From Desulfuromonadales bacterium (GTDB taxonomy: Bacteria; Desulfobacterota; Desulfuromonadia; Geobacterales; Pseudopelobacteraceae), in NCBI GenBank assembly GCA_015688915.1, contig JAATGX010000082.1, forward strand, positions 1 to 13,163: a DNA stretch of 13,163 nucleotides, given 5' to 3'. The position numbers and the translations under genes were made by a program. Of this stretch, positions 1-6,404 are shown piece by piece. Position 1 is the stretch's first letter; every line of letters begins with the position of its first letter. The notes beneath the pieces are model-generated. The model had not been told where the DNA came from and did not search any database. It saw only the letters and a program-made list of their open reading frames with translations.

Positions 1-86
1 GTAATGTTCGTGGCCCCACCATACCAGACTCCGCCGCGAAAATAAAGGGGGGACGGGCATGGCACACGGTTGATGGGCAAACGTGC

Positions 87-115
87 TTGACTGCGGCCGG
101 CATTTATATTAATCA
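87..115 (+). promoter_or_regulatory. possible weak sigma70 promoter upstream of slyD
   Basis: TTGACT at 87-92 resembles a -35 box. With a 17-base spacer the -10 position (110-115) reads TAATCA, which is a poor match, although the DNA around 101-113 is AT-rich. It sits about 80 bases before the chosen slyD start. This is a guess based only on position and the -35 match. Confidence 0.25.
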
Positions 116-195
116 GCATGAGCGCAAAAACAATTTACACCGTCGGACGGGAGAGGGCTGCATATCTGCCCGCTTGCACCGGCCGGGGAGAAAAG

Positions 196-660
196 ATGAA
201 TCCAATCGACAAGAATACCGTCGTCACCCTCAACTACGAGGTCACCGACCCGGATGGCGCTGTGCTCGATGCGGGCGAGGAACCGTTAATTTACCTCCAC
301 GGCGGCTATGGCGACATCTTTGCACCCATTGAAACAGCGTTGCAGGGAAAGTCGGTCGGCGACTCGGTGACGGTCAAGATGCAACCGGACCAGGCCTTTG
401 GGGAATACAATATCGACCTGGTCACGATAGAATCGGTAGATGCCCTGCCACAGCCGCTTAAGGTGGGCATGCAGATCGAAGGCGAACTCGAAGGGGACTC
501 CGAGGTCCCTCTTTTGTACCGGGTTACGGATATTGCCGACGGCAAGGCTGTTCTGGATGGCAATCATCCCCTGGCCGGCATGGCCCTGGTGTTCAACGGC
601 ACCATCACGGCACTGCGCGCCGCGAACCCAGACGAAATCAAGGCGGGGCACGCGTTGTAA
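196..660 (+). CDS. slyD: SlyD-like FKBP-type peptidyl-prolyl cis-trans isomerase
   Basis: This is a 154-residue cytoplasmic prolyl isomerase and folding helper of the SlyD group. Residues 8-70 form the first part of the FKBP fold, with the motifs DPDGAVLD, LIYLHG and PDQAFGEY. Residues 71-120 are the inserted IF chaperone flap. The closing FKBP part carries the family signature DGNHPLAGM (121-129). Unlike E. coli SlyD it has no His/Cys-rich metal-binding tail and stops at GHAL. I chose ATG 196 because GGGGAG lies just upstream at 185-190 and homology begins there; the longer frame from 118 adds a non-homologous leader. The neighbouring ychJ gene is convergent. A second SlyD-type gene lies at 11774-12271. 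The family call is firm; a specific in vivo role is not shown. Confidence 0.93.
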   Translation: MNPIDKNTVVTLNYEVTDPDGAVLDAGEEPLIYLHGGYGDIFAPIETALQGKSVGDSVTVKMQPDQAFGEYNIDLVTIESVDALPQPLKVGMQIEGELEGDSEVPLLYRVTDIADGKAVLDGNHPLAGMALVFNGTITALRAANPDEIKAGHAL

Positions 661-683
661 CCGGCGGGACGCAGTACGCAAGG

Positions 684-723
684 AAGGGGGACAGGCGGCC
701 TATACAAGCTCTCTGTCCCCTTT
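684..723. repeat. GGGACAG palindrome, copy 1 (REP-like or bidirectional terminator)
   Basis: GGGGACAG (687-694) pairs exactly with CTGTCCCC (713-720) across an 18-base loop, flanked by AA on the left and TTT on the right. It lies between the convergent ends of slyD and ychJ. A related hairpin occurs at 4308-4349 with the same outer blocks (GGGACAGGC on the left, CTGTCCCCTT on the right). Dispersed palindromes of this type are known as REP elements in many proteobacteria. Here the element could also end transcription from both sides. Confidence 0.6.
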
Positions 724-757
724 GGTCTTTACCATCCTTCAGCGGCCGTCAGCGTCA

Positions 758-1240
758 TCACTTTCCGCAACATTTCTTGTACTTGAGGCCGCTGCCGCAG
801 GTACAGGGGTCGTTACGGCCGATCTTGGTGACGATGATCGGCTTCGGCTTGACCATGGCACCATCGACAAAGAACCAGCGCCCCTTGTCCCGTTTGAACT
901 GGGCATTCTCATGGTGTTCACGCAGAACGCCCTTGTCCAGGAAACGGGCGATGAATTCCACCTCACCGGCGGCATCGTCCTGACCGCCGTTTTTGGTGTC
1001 CACAATCTCCAGCCCCTGCCAGTCGGCACCCTCGGCCCATTCCCTCGTTCCTTTGTGATCATATCCCGTGCGGTGGTCGGGATGGGTTGTCTCGAAAATG
1101 AAATCCATCTGTACGCCCACATGGGCCGAGTAGCGGGCTCTCATAAGCTTTTCCGCCGTTTCGGCGGGCCGCACCCCGGTTATGATCGGTTCACAGCAAT
1201 CGGAATAGGCGGCGCCGCTTCCGCAAGGACAGCTTTTCAT
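758..1240 (-). CDS. ychJ: YchJ/UPF0225 family protein with two SEC-C motifs
   Basis: This 160-residue protein has the YchJ layout. An N-terminal SEC-C zinc motif CPCGSGAAYSDCC (residues 4-16) is followed by an NTF2-like core with the conserved stretches RARYSAH and WQGLEIVDT. A second SEC-C motif, CTCGSGLKYKKCC (146-158), closes the protein. The C-terminal motif matches the SecA tail that binds zinc and SecB, but the family's biochemical role is unknown. ATG 1240 is preceded by AAGGAG (complement of 1249-1254) with an 8-base spacer and matches the usual start of the family; the longer frame to 1303 adds an unrelated leader. It appears monocistronic and is convergent with slyD and divergent from the transglutaminase gene. 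Confidence 0.92.
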   Translation of the reverse strand: MKSCPCGSGAAYSDCCEPIITGVRPAETAEKLMRARYSAHVGVQMDFIFETTHPDHRTGYDHKGTREWAEGADWQGLEIVDTKNGGQDDAAGEVEFIARFLDKGVLREHHENAQFKRDKGRWFFVDGAMVKPKPIIVTKIGRNDPCTCGSGLKYKKCCGK

Positions 1241-1418
1241 GGTTGTTGCTCCTTCGTAATAAATTGGACCACTTCGGTGCCATACAATCGCCTCTCTTGT
1301 CAAACACTATCTACGCGCATTCCGGATGCCCCCCGTGACGCCATGCCGCAATTACCACCACTGATGATGAATTTGGACCGACGGCATCATGGCCGCACCG
1401 CGAGGCGCCAGAAGATAC

Positions 1419-1433
1419 ATCGTTAATAACGAT
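1419..1433. promoter_or_regulatory. 15-base palindrome, candidate operator
   Basis: ATCGTTAATAACGAT is a perfect inverted repeat (ATCGTTA, centre A, TAACGAT). It overlaps the -35 position of the promoter that ends in TATAAT at 1443-1448, which is where a repressor would be expected to bind. No regulator is encoded next to it and I do not recognise the motif as that of a known family. Confidence 0.5.
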
Positions 1434-1448
1434 TACATCTACTATAAT
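1420..1448 (+). promoter_or_regulatory. promoter for the transglutaminase-like gene
   Basis: A perfect -10 TATAAT (1443-1448) follows a weak -35 TCGTTA (1420-1425) at 17 bases. Transcription would start near 1455, giving a leader of about 110 bases before ATG 1565. The weak -35 suggests that an activator or the overlapping palindrome controls it. Confidence 0.5.
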
Positions 1449-1564
1449 TATCGATTATTTAAATTTGTTTCCGCGCATGATCCGATATATGATCCAGCAG
1501 CATGTGCAGGCGGGATCGTTCGCAAACCGCCGCCCTGCATGAAATCTCGGACCAAGGAGCGTGT

Positions 1565-2686
1565 ATGAGAAGGATATTCTTTGCAGCAGTCCTCTGTTGC
1601 TGGCTGGCAGCGGGAAGCGCCTGGGGAGCTGCGCAGCGTGCGGGTGTCGTGACCCTGGAGGTGGATCTGTCCGACCAGGCGCCGGGGAAAGAGGCCAGGC
1701 TGTGGGTCCCCTATCCCATGAGCGACCGTTACCAGGAGGTAAGCGACATCAAGGTCACGGGTGACTTCGCAACGTCCGCAGTATATGCCGACCGGACCTA
1801 CGGCACGCCGATACTGTACGCCGAGTGGCCCAAGGAGGTCGCAAGCCGCAAGCTCGTCTTCTCGTTCCGGGTGGCGCGTCAGGAGGTTGCACAACGGGAC
1901 CTGCCTGTCACGGAGCCTCGGTGGAACCCCGGTGATTATGCCGAATACCTGCAACCGACCAGCCTCGGCCCCATCGACGGAGAGGTAAAAACGCTGGCTG
2001 CCAGGATCACGCAGGGGGCGCATACGAATCTGGAGAAGGCCCGGGCGATCTATGACTGGACGGTGGAGAACATGTACCGCGACCCTGAAACCACGGGCTG
2101 CGGCACGGGTGATGTCTGCCAGTTGCTGAAGAAGCCGGGAGGGAAATGCACCGACATCTCGTCGGTCTTCATCGCCCTTTGCCGTGCGTCAGGAGTGCCG
2201 GCCCGGGAGATCTTCAGCATCCGTCTCGGCAAGAAGGCGGAAGAGGACATCACGACCTACCAGCACTGCTGGGCGGAGTTTTTCGTTCCCGGCTACGGCT
2301 GGGTGACCGCCGACCCGGCGGACGTGCGCAAGGCAATGCTGGTGGAAAAGCTGGCGTTGGATAATCCCAAAACCAAGGAGTATCGTTCGTATTTCTGGGG
2401 AGGCATTGATCCGTATCGGGTGGCGTTGGCCAGGGGACGCGACCTGCGACTCAATCCGCCCCAGGCCGGAGCGCCGTTGAATACCTTCGGGTATCCCTAT
2501 GGAGAGGTCGGTGGCATACCGCTCGATTTCTACAATCCGAAAGGTTTCAGCTATCGCTACACCTACAGGGAAAATAGACGGGCTGTGCAGGTCAGGAATG
2601 CTCGAAAAGCACCTGTAGCCACGGATCCTGGTTACAGGTGCGGCATCCCTGCGGGCGTGGTCCGGCTTGCGGCCCAGGCCCGATAG
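1565..2686 (+). CDS. secreted transglutaminase-like protease-fold protein, C-terminus probably frameshifted
   Basis: The 373-residue product begins with a Sec signal peptide (about residues 1-22, MRRIFF then a hydrophobic run ending near SAWGAA), so it is exported. The transglutaminase-like core carries the expected triad: Cys195 in GGKCTDISS, His234 in TYQHCWAEF and Asp250 in VTADPAD. Bacterial relatives act as cysteine peptidases or amidases; the substrate here is unknown. ATG 1565 has AAGGAG at 1554-1559. The family-like sequence ends at about residue 336 (FSYRYTYRE). The last 37 or so residues are low-complexity, cross a hairpin and run 55 bases into the convergent gene. One extra A in the AAAA run at 2571-2574 would create a TAG stop at once, so the native protein probably ends near 2577. 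The function call is firm at domain level only. Confidence 0.85.
   Translation: MRRIFFAAVLCCWLAAGSAWGAAQRAGVVTLEVDLSDQAPGKEARLWVPYPMSDRYQEVSDIKVTGDFATSAVYADRTYGTPILYAEWPKEVASRKLVFSFRVARQEVAQRDLPVTEPRWNPGDYAEYLQPTSLGPIDGEVKTLAARITQGAHTNLEKARAIYDWTVENMYRDPETTGCGTGDVCQLLKKPGGKCTDISSVFIALCRASGVPAREIFSIRLGKKAEEDITTYQHCWAEFFVPGYGWVTADPADVRKAMLVEKLALDNPKTKEYRSYFWGGIDPYRVALARGRDLRLNPPQAGAPLNTFGYPYGEVGGIPLDFYNPKGFSYRYTYRENRRAVQVRNARKAPVATDPGYRCGIPAGVVRLAAQAR
2610..2640 (-). terminator. hairpin terminator of the minD-like/HTH unit
   Basis: CACCTGTAGCCA (2610-2621) pairs with TGGTTACAGGTG (2629-2640), a 12-bp stem with one G-T pair and a 7-base loop. Read on the minus strand, the stem is followed by CTTTTCG. 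It overlaps the last codons of the HTH gene, which is unusual but fits a compact convergent junction. It lies inside the apparent tail of the transglutaminase frame. Confidence 0.6.
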
Positions 2687-3195
2687 CGGGGGAGATAATC
2701 GGCCAGGACCCTCGGGGTATCCAGCGAAAGAAAACGCGTGTATTCAACGAGGTAACTCCGCAGATAGACCTCGGCCCGAAAGGACTCGAAAACCTCGTTT
2801 TCAATGTCTTCCAGGTACTGGAGTTGTATGCGGGTGGTCGTGAACATGTCTTTCAAATCGACGACCATACGTTCCCTGATACTTTTGAGCGCCGCACCGC
2901 TGAAACAGGCAATATTCGCGATCCAGTCGCACAGTTCGTCGTCCATGCGTACGGTATTTTGCGCCACGGCTGGTTTCTTGTTCTCCAGCAGTTGGGTGAG
3001 TTTTTCATGGGCGTCGTCAAGGCGGGCGAGATATTCCTGCCTGAGCTCCGGGGAAAAATCCGTGTTAAGGGCGGCTATTTCAATGGAATCACCGGAGTAA
3101 AGATTTTTGAGATAGTCGTAATTCTTGCGGACATCTTCGATCCCTGCTTCCTGCGATAGTTCGAGAAGATCGAAATATTTAAGAAAGGCTTCCAT
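2632..3195 (-). CDS. J-like domain plus RodZ-type helix-turn-helix protein
   Basis: The 187-residue protein has two parts. Residues 6-72 (YFDLLELSQEAGIEDVRKNY through DAHEKLTQLL) follow the helix pattern of a J domain, but the HPD motif that stimulates DnaK is absent; LYSGDS stands at that place. Residues 97-165 resemble the HTH_25 domain at the N-terminus of RodZ: SIRERMVVDLKDM, then TRIQLQYLEDIE and VYLRSYLVEYTRFL. There is no membrane segment. ATG 3195 is preferred to 3204 because AAGGA then sits 7 bases upstream. The gene overlaps the end of the minD-like gene by 17 bases, so the two are probably translationally coupled partners. RodZ-type HTH domains bind MreB in RodZ and DNA in other proteins; which applies here is open. 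Confidence 0.82.
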   Translation of the reverse strand: MEAFLKYFDLLELSQEAGIEDVRKNYDYLKNLYSGDSIEIAALNTDFSPELRQEYLARLDDAHEKLTQLLENKKPAVAQNTVRMDDELCDWIANIACFSGAALKSIRERMVVDLKDMFTTTRIQLQYLEDIENEVFESFRAEVYLRSYLVEYTRFLSLDTPRVLADYLPRYRAWAASRTTPAGMPHL

Positions 3196-4129
3196 TGGCG
3201 ACATCCTTGCGAACCGAGATATGGGTTCCGGCGATGATGTTTTCGGCCAGCGCCTTGATCTCCGTGGCGACCGGCGAGAGACGGTTGCTCAGCATAAAGG
3301 GTTCCTTGCTGTTGATGTTCTTCAACACCGCTTCGTCAAACCGGGCGTACCCCGCATATACCACGGGCAGTCCCAGAAAATTCATGCAGACGCTTTTCAG
3401 GTTCTCACCGACAAGGATGTCCCGGGGAGTCCGAACCTGGTTCAGAACGATGTGCACGACAAATCCCGACATCTCGCGGTCAAAGATGTCGCGGACGCGG
3501 TCGGAGCTCTGTTTGAGATGGATGATGAGATCTTTCAGGTTATGGATATCGTAGGTGGCCCGGTTCTTCCACGTCTCCTGTATGGAGGTGGTGAGGTCAT
3601 AGGCCTTGAAAATGAATTTCAGTTTTCTGAAATAGGCGCTTTTGATGAAGTGATACATGTTCTCCAGGGCGGTGACTTCGGGAGCGGTCACCACGATCAT
3701 CCGGTCGGCGAGAAGGAACGTATCAAGGGTATTGATGTGGGTACCGGCGCCAAGGTCAATGATGATGTGATCGGCGTCAAGGGCCCTGATATGCCGGAAC
3801 AGCTTCTGTTTTTGCCCATGATTGATGCTCTCCGAATCAAGGGAGCCGATGGAACCGGTGATCAGGTCCAGGTTGGCGATACCGCTCTGCACGCTGATGT
3901 CCTGAAGCGCGACCTTTTTGTCGAAAAAGTCGGTCAGCGAATACCGGGGCCTGGTCAGGCCGAAAAAGGTGTGGAGGTTCGCTCCGCCCAGGTCTGCGTC
4001 GAGAAGAATGGTCTTGCGCCCTTTTTGGGCCAGGTACGTCCCCATACTGCTGGTGATGAAGCTTTTGCCCGTTCCCCCCTTGCCCCCTCCGATAGCCCAA
4101 ATCATCCTCTGTTTCCCGGGATTATCCAT
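3179..4129 (-). CDS. MinD/FlhG-type ParA-family ATPase
   Basis: The 316-residue protein is a deviant-Walker P-loop ATPase. The Walker A motif GGGKGGTGKS spans residues 14-23 with the signature Lys17, the A' motif LLDADLGGAN is at 42-51, and Walker B HIIIDLGAG is at 121-129. Proteins of this family dimerise on ATP and position cell structures such as flagella, pili, chemosensory arrays or the division site. The C-terminus lacks an obvious MinD-type amphipathic membrane helix. No flagellar or Min gene is near; the only partner is the overlapping J-like/HTH gene, so the cargo is unknown. ATG 4129 has AGGAG only 3 bases upstream, so a downstream ATG at 4105 cannot be excluded, though it would leave a very short lead into the P-loop. 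Confidence 0.88.
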   Translation of the reverse strand: MDNPGKQRMIWAIGGGKGGTGKSFITSSMGTYLAQKGRKTILLDADLGGANLHTFFGLTRPRYSLTDFFDKKVALQDISVQSGIANLDLITGSIGSLDSESINHGQKQKLFRHIRALDADHIIIDLGAGTHINTLDTFLLADRMIVVTAPEVTALENMYHFIKSAYFRKLKFIFKAYDLTTSIQETWKNRATYDIHNLKDLIIHLKQSSDRVRDIFDREMSGFVVHIVLNQVRTPRDILVGENLKSVCMNFLGLPVVYAGYARFDEAVLKNINSKEPFMLSNRLSPVATEIKALAENIIAGTHISVRKDVANGSLS

Positions 4130-4153
4130 AGGCTCCTGTATTCCGGCACGTAC

Positions 4154-4170
4154 CCCCGGCAAAACCGGGG
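4154..4170 (-). promoter_or_regulatory. hairpin in the leader of the minD-like mRNA
   Basis: CCCCGG (4154-4159) and CCGGGG (4165-4170) form a 6-bp GC-only stem with a 5-base loop, about 16 bases upstream of the Shine-Dalgarno AGGAG. It has no T tract, so it is not a standard terminator. It could influence translation or mRNA stability. Confidence 0.4.
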
Positions 4171-4307
4171 TGCGCCTGGGTAAAAATTGCACAGCCGGAC
4201 CGGACGGGTCAAGGTTTCCGCACACATGGTGCATCGTGCATATCTGAACCGAGACTCGTTGTCCACTCCTTTTTCATCAAATGCGAATCACCGCTGTAAC
4301 AGGGGAA

Positions 4308-4349
4308 AAGGGACAGGCCGCATTGTCAAAAAAAGCGGTCTGTCCCCTT
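4308..4349. repeat. GGGACAG palindrome, copy 2 (REP-like, may terminate yceI)
   Basis: GGGACAGGCCGC (4310-4321) pairs with GCGGTCTGTCCC (4335-4346), a 12-bp stem with one G-T pair and a 13-base loop. On the minus strand the stem is followed by CTTTTCCCC, so it could also end yceI transcription, whose stop codon is 21 bases away. It shares its outer blocks with the palindrome at 684-723, which points to a dispersed repeat family. Confidence 0.65.
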
Positions 4350-4369
4350 GCGACCTGTTTCAATCCCGG

Positions 4370-4963
4370 TTATTTGGTTTTGACCATCTCGACCTCAAGC
4401 ACGATGTTCACTTCGTCACCCACCACCACGCCGCCGGTTTCGAGTGCCTTGTTCCAGGTCAGCCCGAAATCCCTGCGGTTGACCTTGGCGCTGGCAGAGG
4501 CCCCGCGCCGGATATTTCCCCACGGGTCTTTGCTCTCCCCGGAGAGCCCTTCCACATCAAGAATCACCTCCCTGGTCACACCGTGGATGGTCAGGTCGCC
4601 GGTCACCTTGAGCCCGTTCTGACCGGCCCTGGCAACCTTTTTAGAGACAAAGGTCATGGTGGGATACTTGGCCACATCGAAGAAATCGGCGCTACGGAGA
4701 TGTTCATCCCGTTTCGTCACATTGGTGTTGATGGAGGCGGTATCAATGGTTATTGCCACCTTTGACTTGGTGATGTCCGTGTCATTGATCTCGACGGTCC
4801 CGGAATGTTTTTCAAAATTGCCCTTGACGTTGGAAACCATCAAATGACGTACCTTGAAACCCACGCTGGAATGATCGGGGTCTATGTTCCAGGTGGTGGC
4901 CAGCGCAAGCGTCGGCAGGGATAACAGCGCAACAACCGAGATGATTCTGATGATGTTTTTCAT
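4370..4963 (-). CDS. yceI: YceI family periplasmic protein
   Basis: The 197-residue protein has a signal peptide (residues 1-22, cleaved near ALAT) followed by one complete YceI domain. Family marks are WNIDPDHSSVGFKVRHLMVSN near the start, KRDEHLRSADFFDVAKYPTM in the middle and the terminal block RRDFGLTWN then VVGDEVNIVLEVE. YceI proteins are eight-stranded beta barrels of the lipocalin type that bind polyisoprenoid lipids in the periplasm; several are induced by pH or osmotic stress. No cytochrome b561 partner gene is adjacent. AGGAGG (complement of 4973-4978) lies 9 bases before the start. The upstream SDR gene is 90 bases away on the same strand, so co-transcription is possible but not shown. 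Confidence 0.94.
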   Translation of the reverse strand: MKNIIRIISVVALLSLPTLALATTWNIDPDHSSVGFKVRHLMVSNVKGNFEKHSGTVEINDTDITKSKVAITIDTASINTNVTKRDEHLRSADFFDVAKYPTMTFVSKKVARAGQNGLKVTGDLTIHGVTREVILDVEGLSGESKDPWGNIRRGASASAKVNRRDFGLTWNKALETGGVVVGDEVNIVLEVEMVKTK

Positions 4964-5053
4964 GATTAAAATCCTCCTGATATGGTGTTCGATGTAGTGA
5001 CAGATTATCTTCCTCGTTACCCGTAAGAGGCTGCCGCCGGCGCTCCATCCCCG

Positions 5054-5842
5054 TCAGAAGCAGGCCCGCACCACTCCGCCGTCAACCCGCAATGCCGCTC
5101 CGTTGGTGGCGGAAGAGAGCGGGCTGCACACGTAGGTCACGAGACTGGCAACCTCCTCCGGAAAGGCGAAGCGCTGGAGCAGTGACGCGGGCCGGACGGT
5201 TCGAAAAAACTCCTTTTCAAACTCGGCAAAGGGCTTCCCGCCGCTGAGTTGTGCAACGAAATCGTCCACGCCGGCCGTGTGGGTCGGGCCAGGCAGGATT
5301 GCATTGGAGGTGACGCCCGTGCCGGCGCACAGTTCGGCTATGCCGCGCGAGACCGCCAACTGGGCCGTCTTGGTCATGCCGTAATGCATCATTTCGGGTG
5401 GAATCTGGATGGCGCTCTCGCTGCTGATAAACACGATCCGCCCCCAGTTGCGCTCTTTCATCCCCCCCAGGTAGGACCGGGCCAGGCGGACGCCACTCAG
5501 GACATTCACCTCGAAAAAACGCCGCCAGTCGTCGTCGGGGATCTCCTCGAACGGTTTCGGCTCGAAGATGCCCCGGTTGTTCACCAGGATATCCACCGAC
5601 GGCACTGCACGCAGCAGCCGGTCTACCTCGGCGGCATCGGCGAGGTCGCCGCGGAATCCCTCCAGCACGGCATCCGGCACTGCGCTCCTGATCTGTTCCA
5701 GGGCAGACGTGACGGACTCGTCGTTCCTGCCGTTGACGACCACATGCGCCCTCTCCCGTGCGAGGGAAATGGCGATGGCCAGTCCGATCCCCTTGGTGGA
5801 GCCCGAAACCAGAGCCTTTTTGCCGTCTAACCTAAAATCCAT
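5054..5842 (-). CDS. short-chain dehydrogenase/reductase (SDR)
   Basis: The 262-residue protein is a classical SDR with a Rossmann fold. The cofactor motif is SGSTKGIG (13-20, with Ser in place of the usual Thr), followed by GDLAD (65-69) and NNRG (88-91, normally NNAG). The catalytic set is Asn113, Ser141, Tyr154 and Lys158 (YGMTK). VVVNGRN after the second strand suggests NADP(H), an inference from the Arg. The C-terminal block FPEEVASLVTYVCSPLSSAT with RVDGG is typical. The substrate cannot be told; many such proteins are annotated FabG-like. ATG 5842 has GGAGG 9 bases upstream (complement of 5852-5856); the longer frame to 5881 adds an unrelated leader. Confidence 0.93.
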   Translation of the reverse strand: MDFRLDGKKALVSGSTKGIGLAIAISLARERAHVVVNGRNDESVTSALEQIRSAVPDAVLEGFRGDLADAAEVDRLLRAVPSVDILVNNRGIFEPKPFEEIPDDDWRRFFEVNVLSGVRLARSYLGGMKERNWGRIVFISSESAIQIPPEMMHYGMTKTAQLAVSRGIAELCAGTGVTSNAILPGPTHTAGVDDFVAQLSGGKPFAEFEKEFFRTVRPASLLQRFAFPEEVASLVTYVCSPLSSATNGAALRVDGGVVRACF

Positions 5843-5926
5843 GTGTACCTGCCTCCCTGGTGCGCACGTCGGGCAACTCAACCTCGTATACCGGCGCGGC
5901 CTGCGACCATTTTTCAGAATAAGTGC

Positions 5927-5955
5927 TTGAACCTTGTATGGTAGTCTATCAGAAT
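5927..5955 (+). promoter_or_regulatory. possible promoter for the 6122-7391 genes
   Basis: TTGAAC (5927-5932) and CAGAAT (5950-5955) are spaced 17 bases apart, each matching four of six consensus positions. Transcription would start near 5962. A GC hairpin (CCCCGG 6059-6064 with CCGGGG 6073-6078) would then lie in the leader. The surrounding 5843-6121 gap holds no gene that I can support. Confidence 0.3.
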
Positions 5956-6121
5956 TATCCGGTCAGGCAATCAGGCCGGGGTAGGGAAAATTGCCCATTC
6001 ACCGTTGACAGACCTTCCGCCTTTCCCTACTATCCCCAAGTGGCCGTTTCGGAAATTGCCCCGGTTTTCGTACCGGGGCCCGGCGCCTGCGACAGGATCA
6101 AGATCACCAAGAGGCCAACAC

Positions 6122-6346
6122 ATGGATGCGACCGATACATCACTGCTTCTGACGGCGCTGAGCCCCAGCGAGACTCGCTGGGGGATGGAACTTGCGGACA
6201 AGCTGCCCAAAGATGTGGATCTGACGTTCGACGAGGTGAAGATACTGGTCAGGCTGCCGATGGAGCGCTGGCCCCAACAATTGTTGGCCACGGTAAGGAA
6301 CGCAATCCATTTCGGAGAGTTTCCGGAAGAGCGTCCCGAAGCGTAG
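6122..6346 (+). CDS. small conserved-looking hypothetical protein
   Basis: I do not recognise this 74-residue protein. It is acidic and soluble, with no signal peptide, membrane segment or cysteine. The predicted helices SPSETRWGMELADKL and FDEVKILVRL are followed by a Trp/Pro-containing stretch MERWPQQLL. The start at ATG 6122 follows AGAGG with an 8-base spacer. The frame continues upstream to 6005, but that part reads as proline/arginine-rich non-coding sequence. It ends 58 bases before srkA on the same strand, so the two may be co-transcribed. It could be an accessory to SrkA, but only position supports that. Confidence 0.6.
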   Translation: MDATDTSLLLTALSPSETRWGMELADKLPKDVDLTFDEVKILVRLPMERWPQQLLATVRNAIHFGEFPEERPEA

Positions 6347-6404
6347 GGAATCCTGAGTGCCGCCACCACAACCTGCCGGAACAACCACGGAGAATACCTT
6401 ATCA

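Larger units (their letters stand above)
1241..1564. other. 324-base divergent intergenic region with regulatory sites
   Basis: This gap separates the starts of ychJ (-) and the transglutaminase gene (+). No coding frame here is convincing. The right half (about 1410-1500) is far more AT-rich than its surroundings. It holds a 15-base palindrome (1419-1433), a perfect TATAAT (1443-1448) and a direct repeat ATGATCC at 1477-1483 and 1489-1495. On the minus strand a perfect TTGACA sits at 1298-1303, but no good -10 follows at 16-18 bases, so the ychJ promoter is not assigned. Confidence 0.6.

Noticed and set aside
60..73. Sigma54-like TGGCAC...TTGA upstream of slyD
   Set aside because: The GG to GA/GC spacing is one base short of the required distance and the -12 GC is missing.
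1298..1303. Perfect TTGACA on the minus strand as the ychJ promoter
   Set aside because: No acceptable -10 lies 16-18 bases downstream; TATGGC at 13 bases is too close.
440..1426. A 328-codon open frame on the plus strand spanning slyD and antisense ychJ
   Set aside because: It crosses two real genes and their terminator-like palindrome, and shows no protein-like pattern.
3125..4183. A 352-codon open frame on the plus strand
   Set aside because: It is antisense to the minD-like gene, whose Walker motifs are intact. It has no family motif and arises from GC-rich codon use.
6059..6078. CCCCGG/CCGGGG hairpin as a terminator
   Set aside because: It has no T tract and lies upstream of a gene with no transcribed gene before it; at most it is a leader structure.
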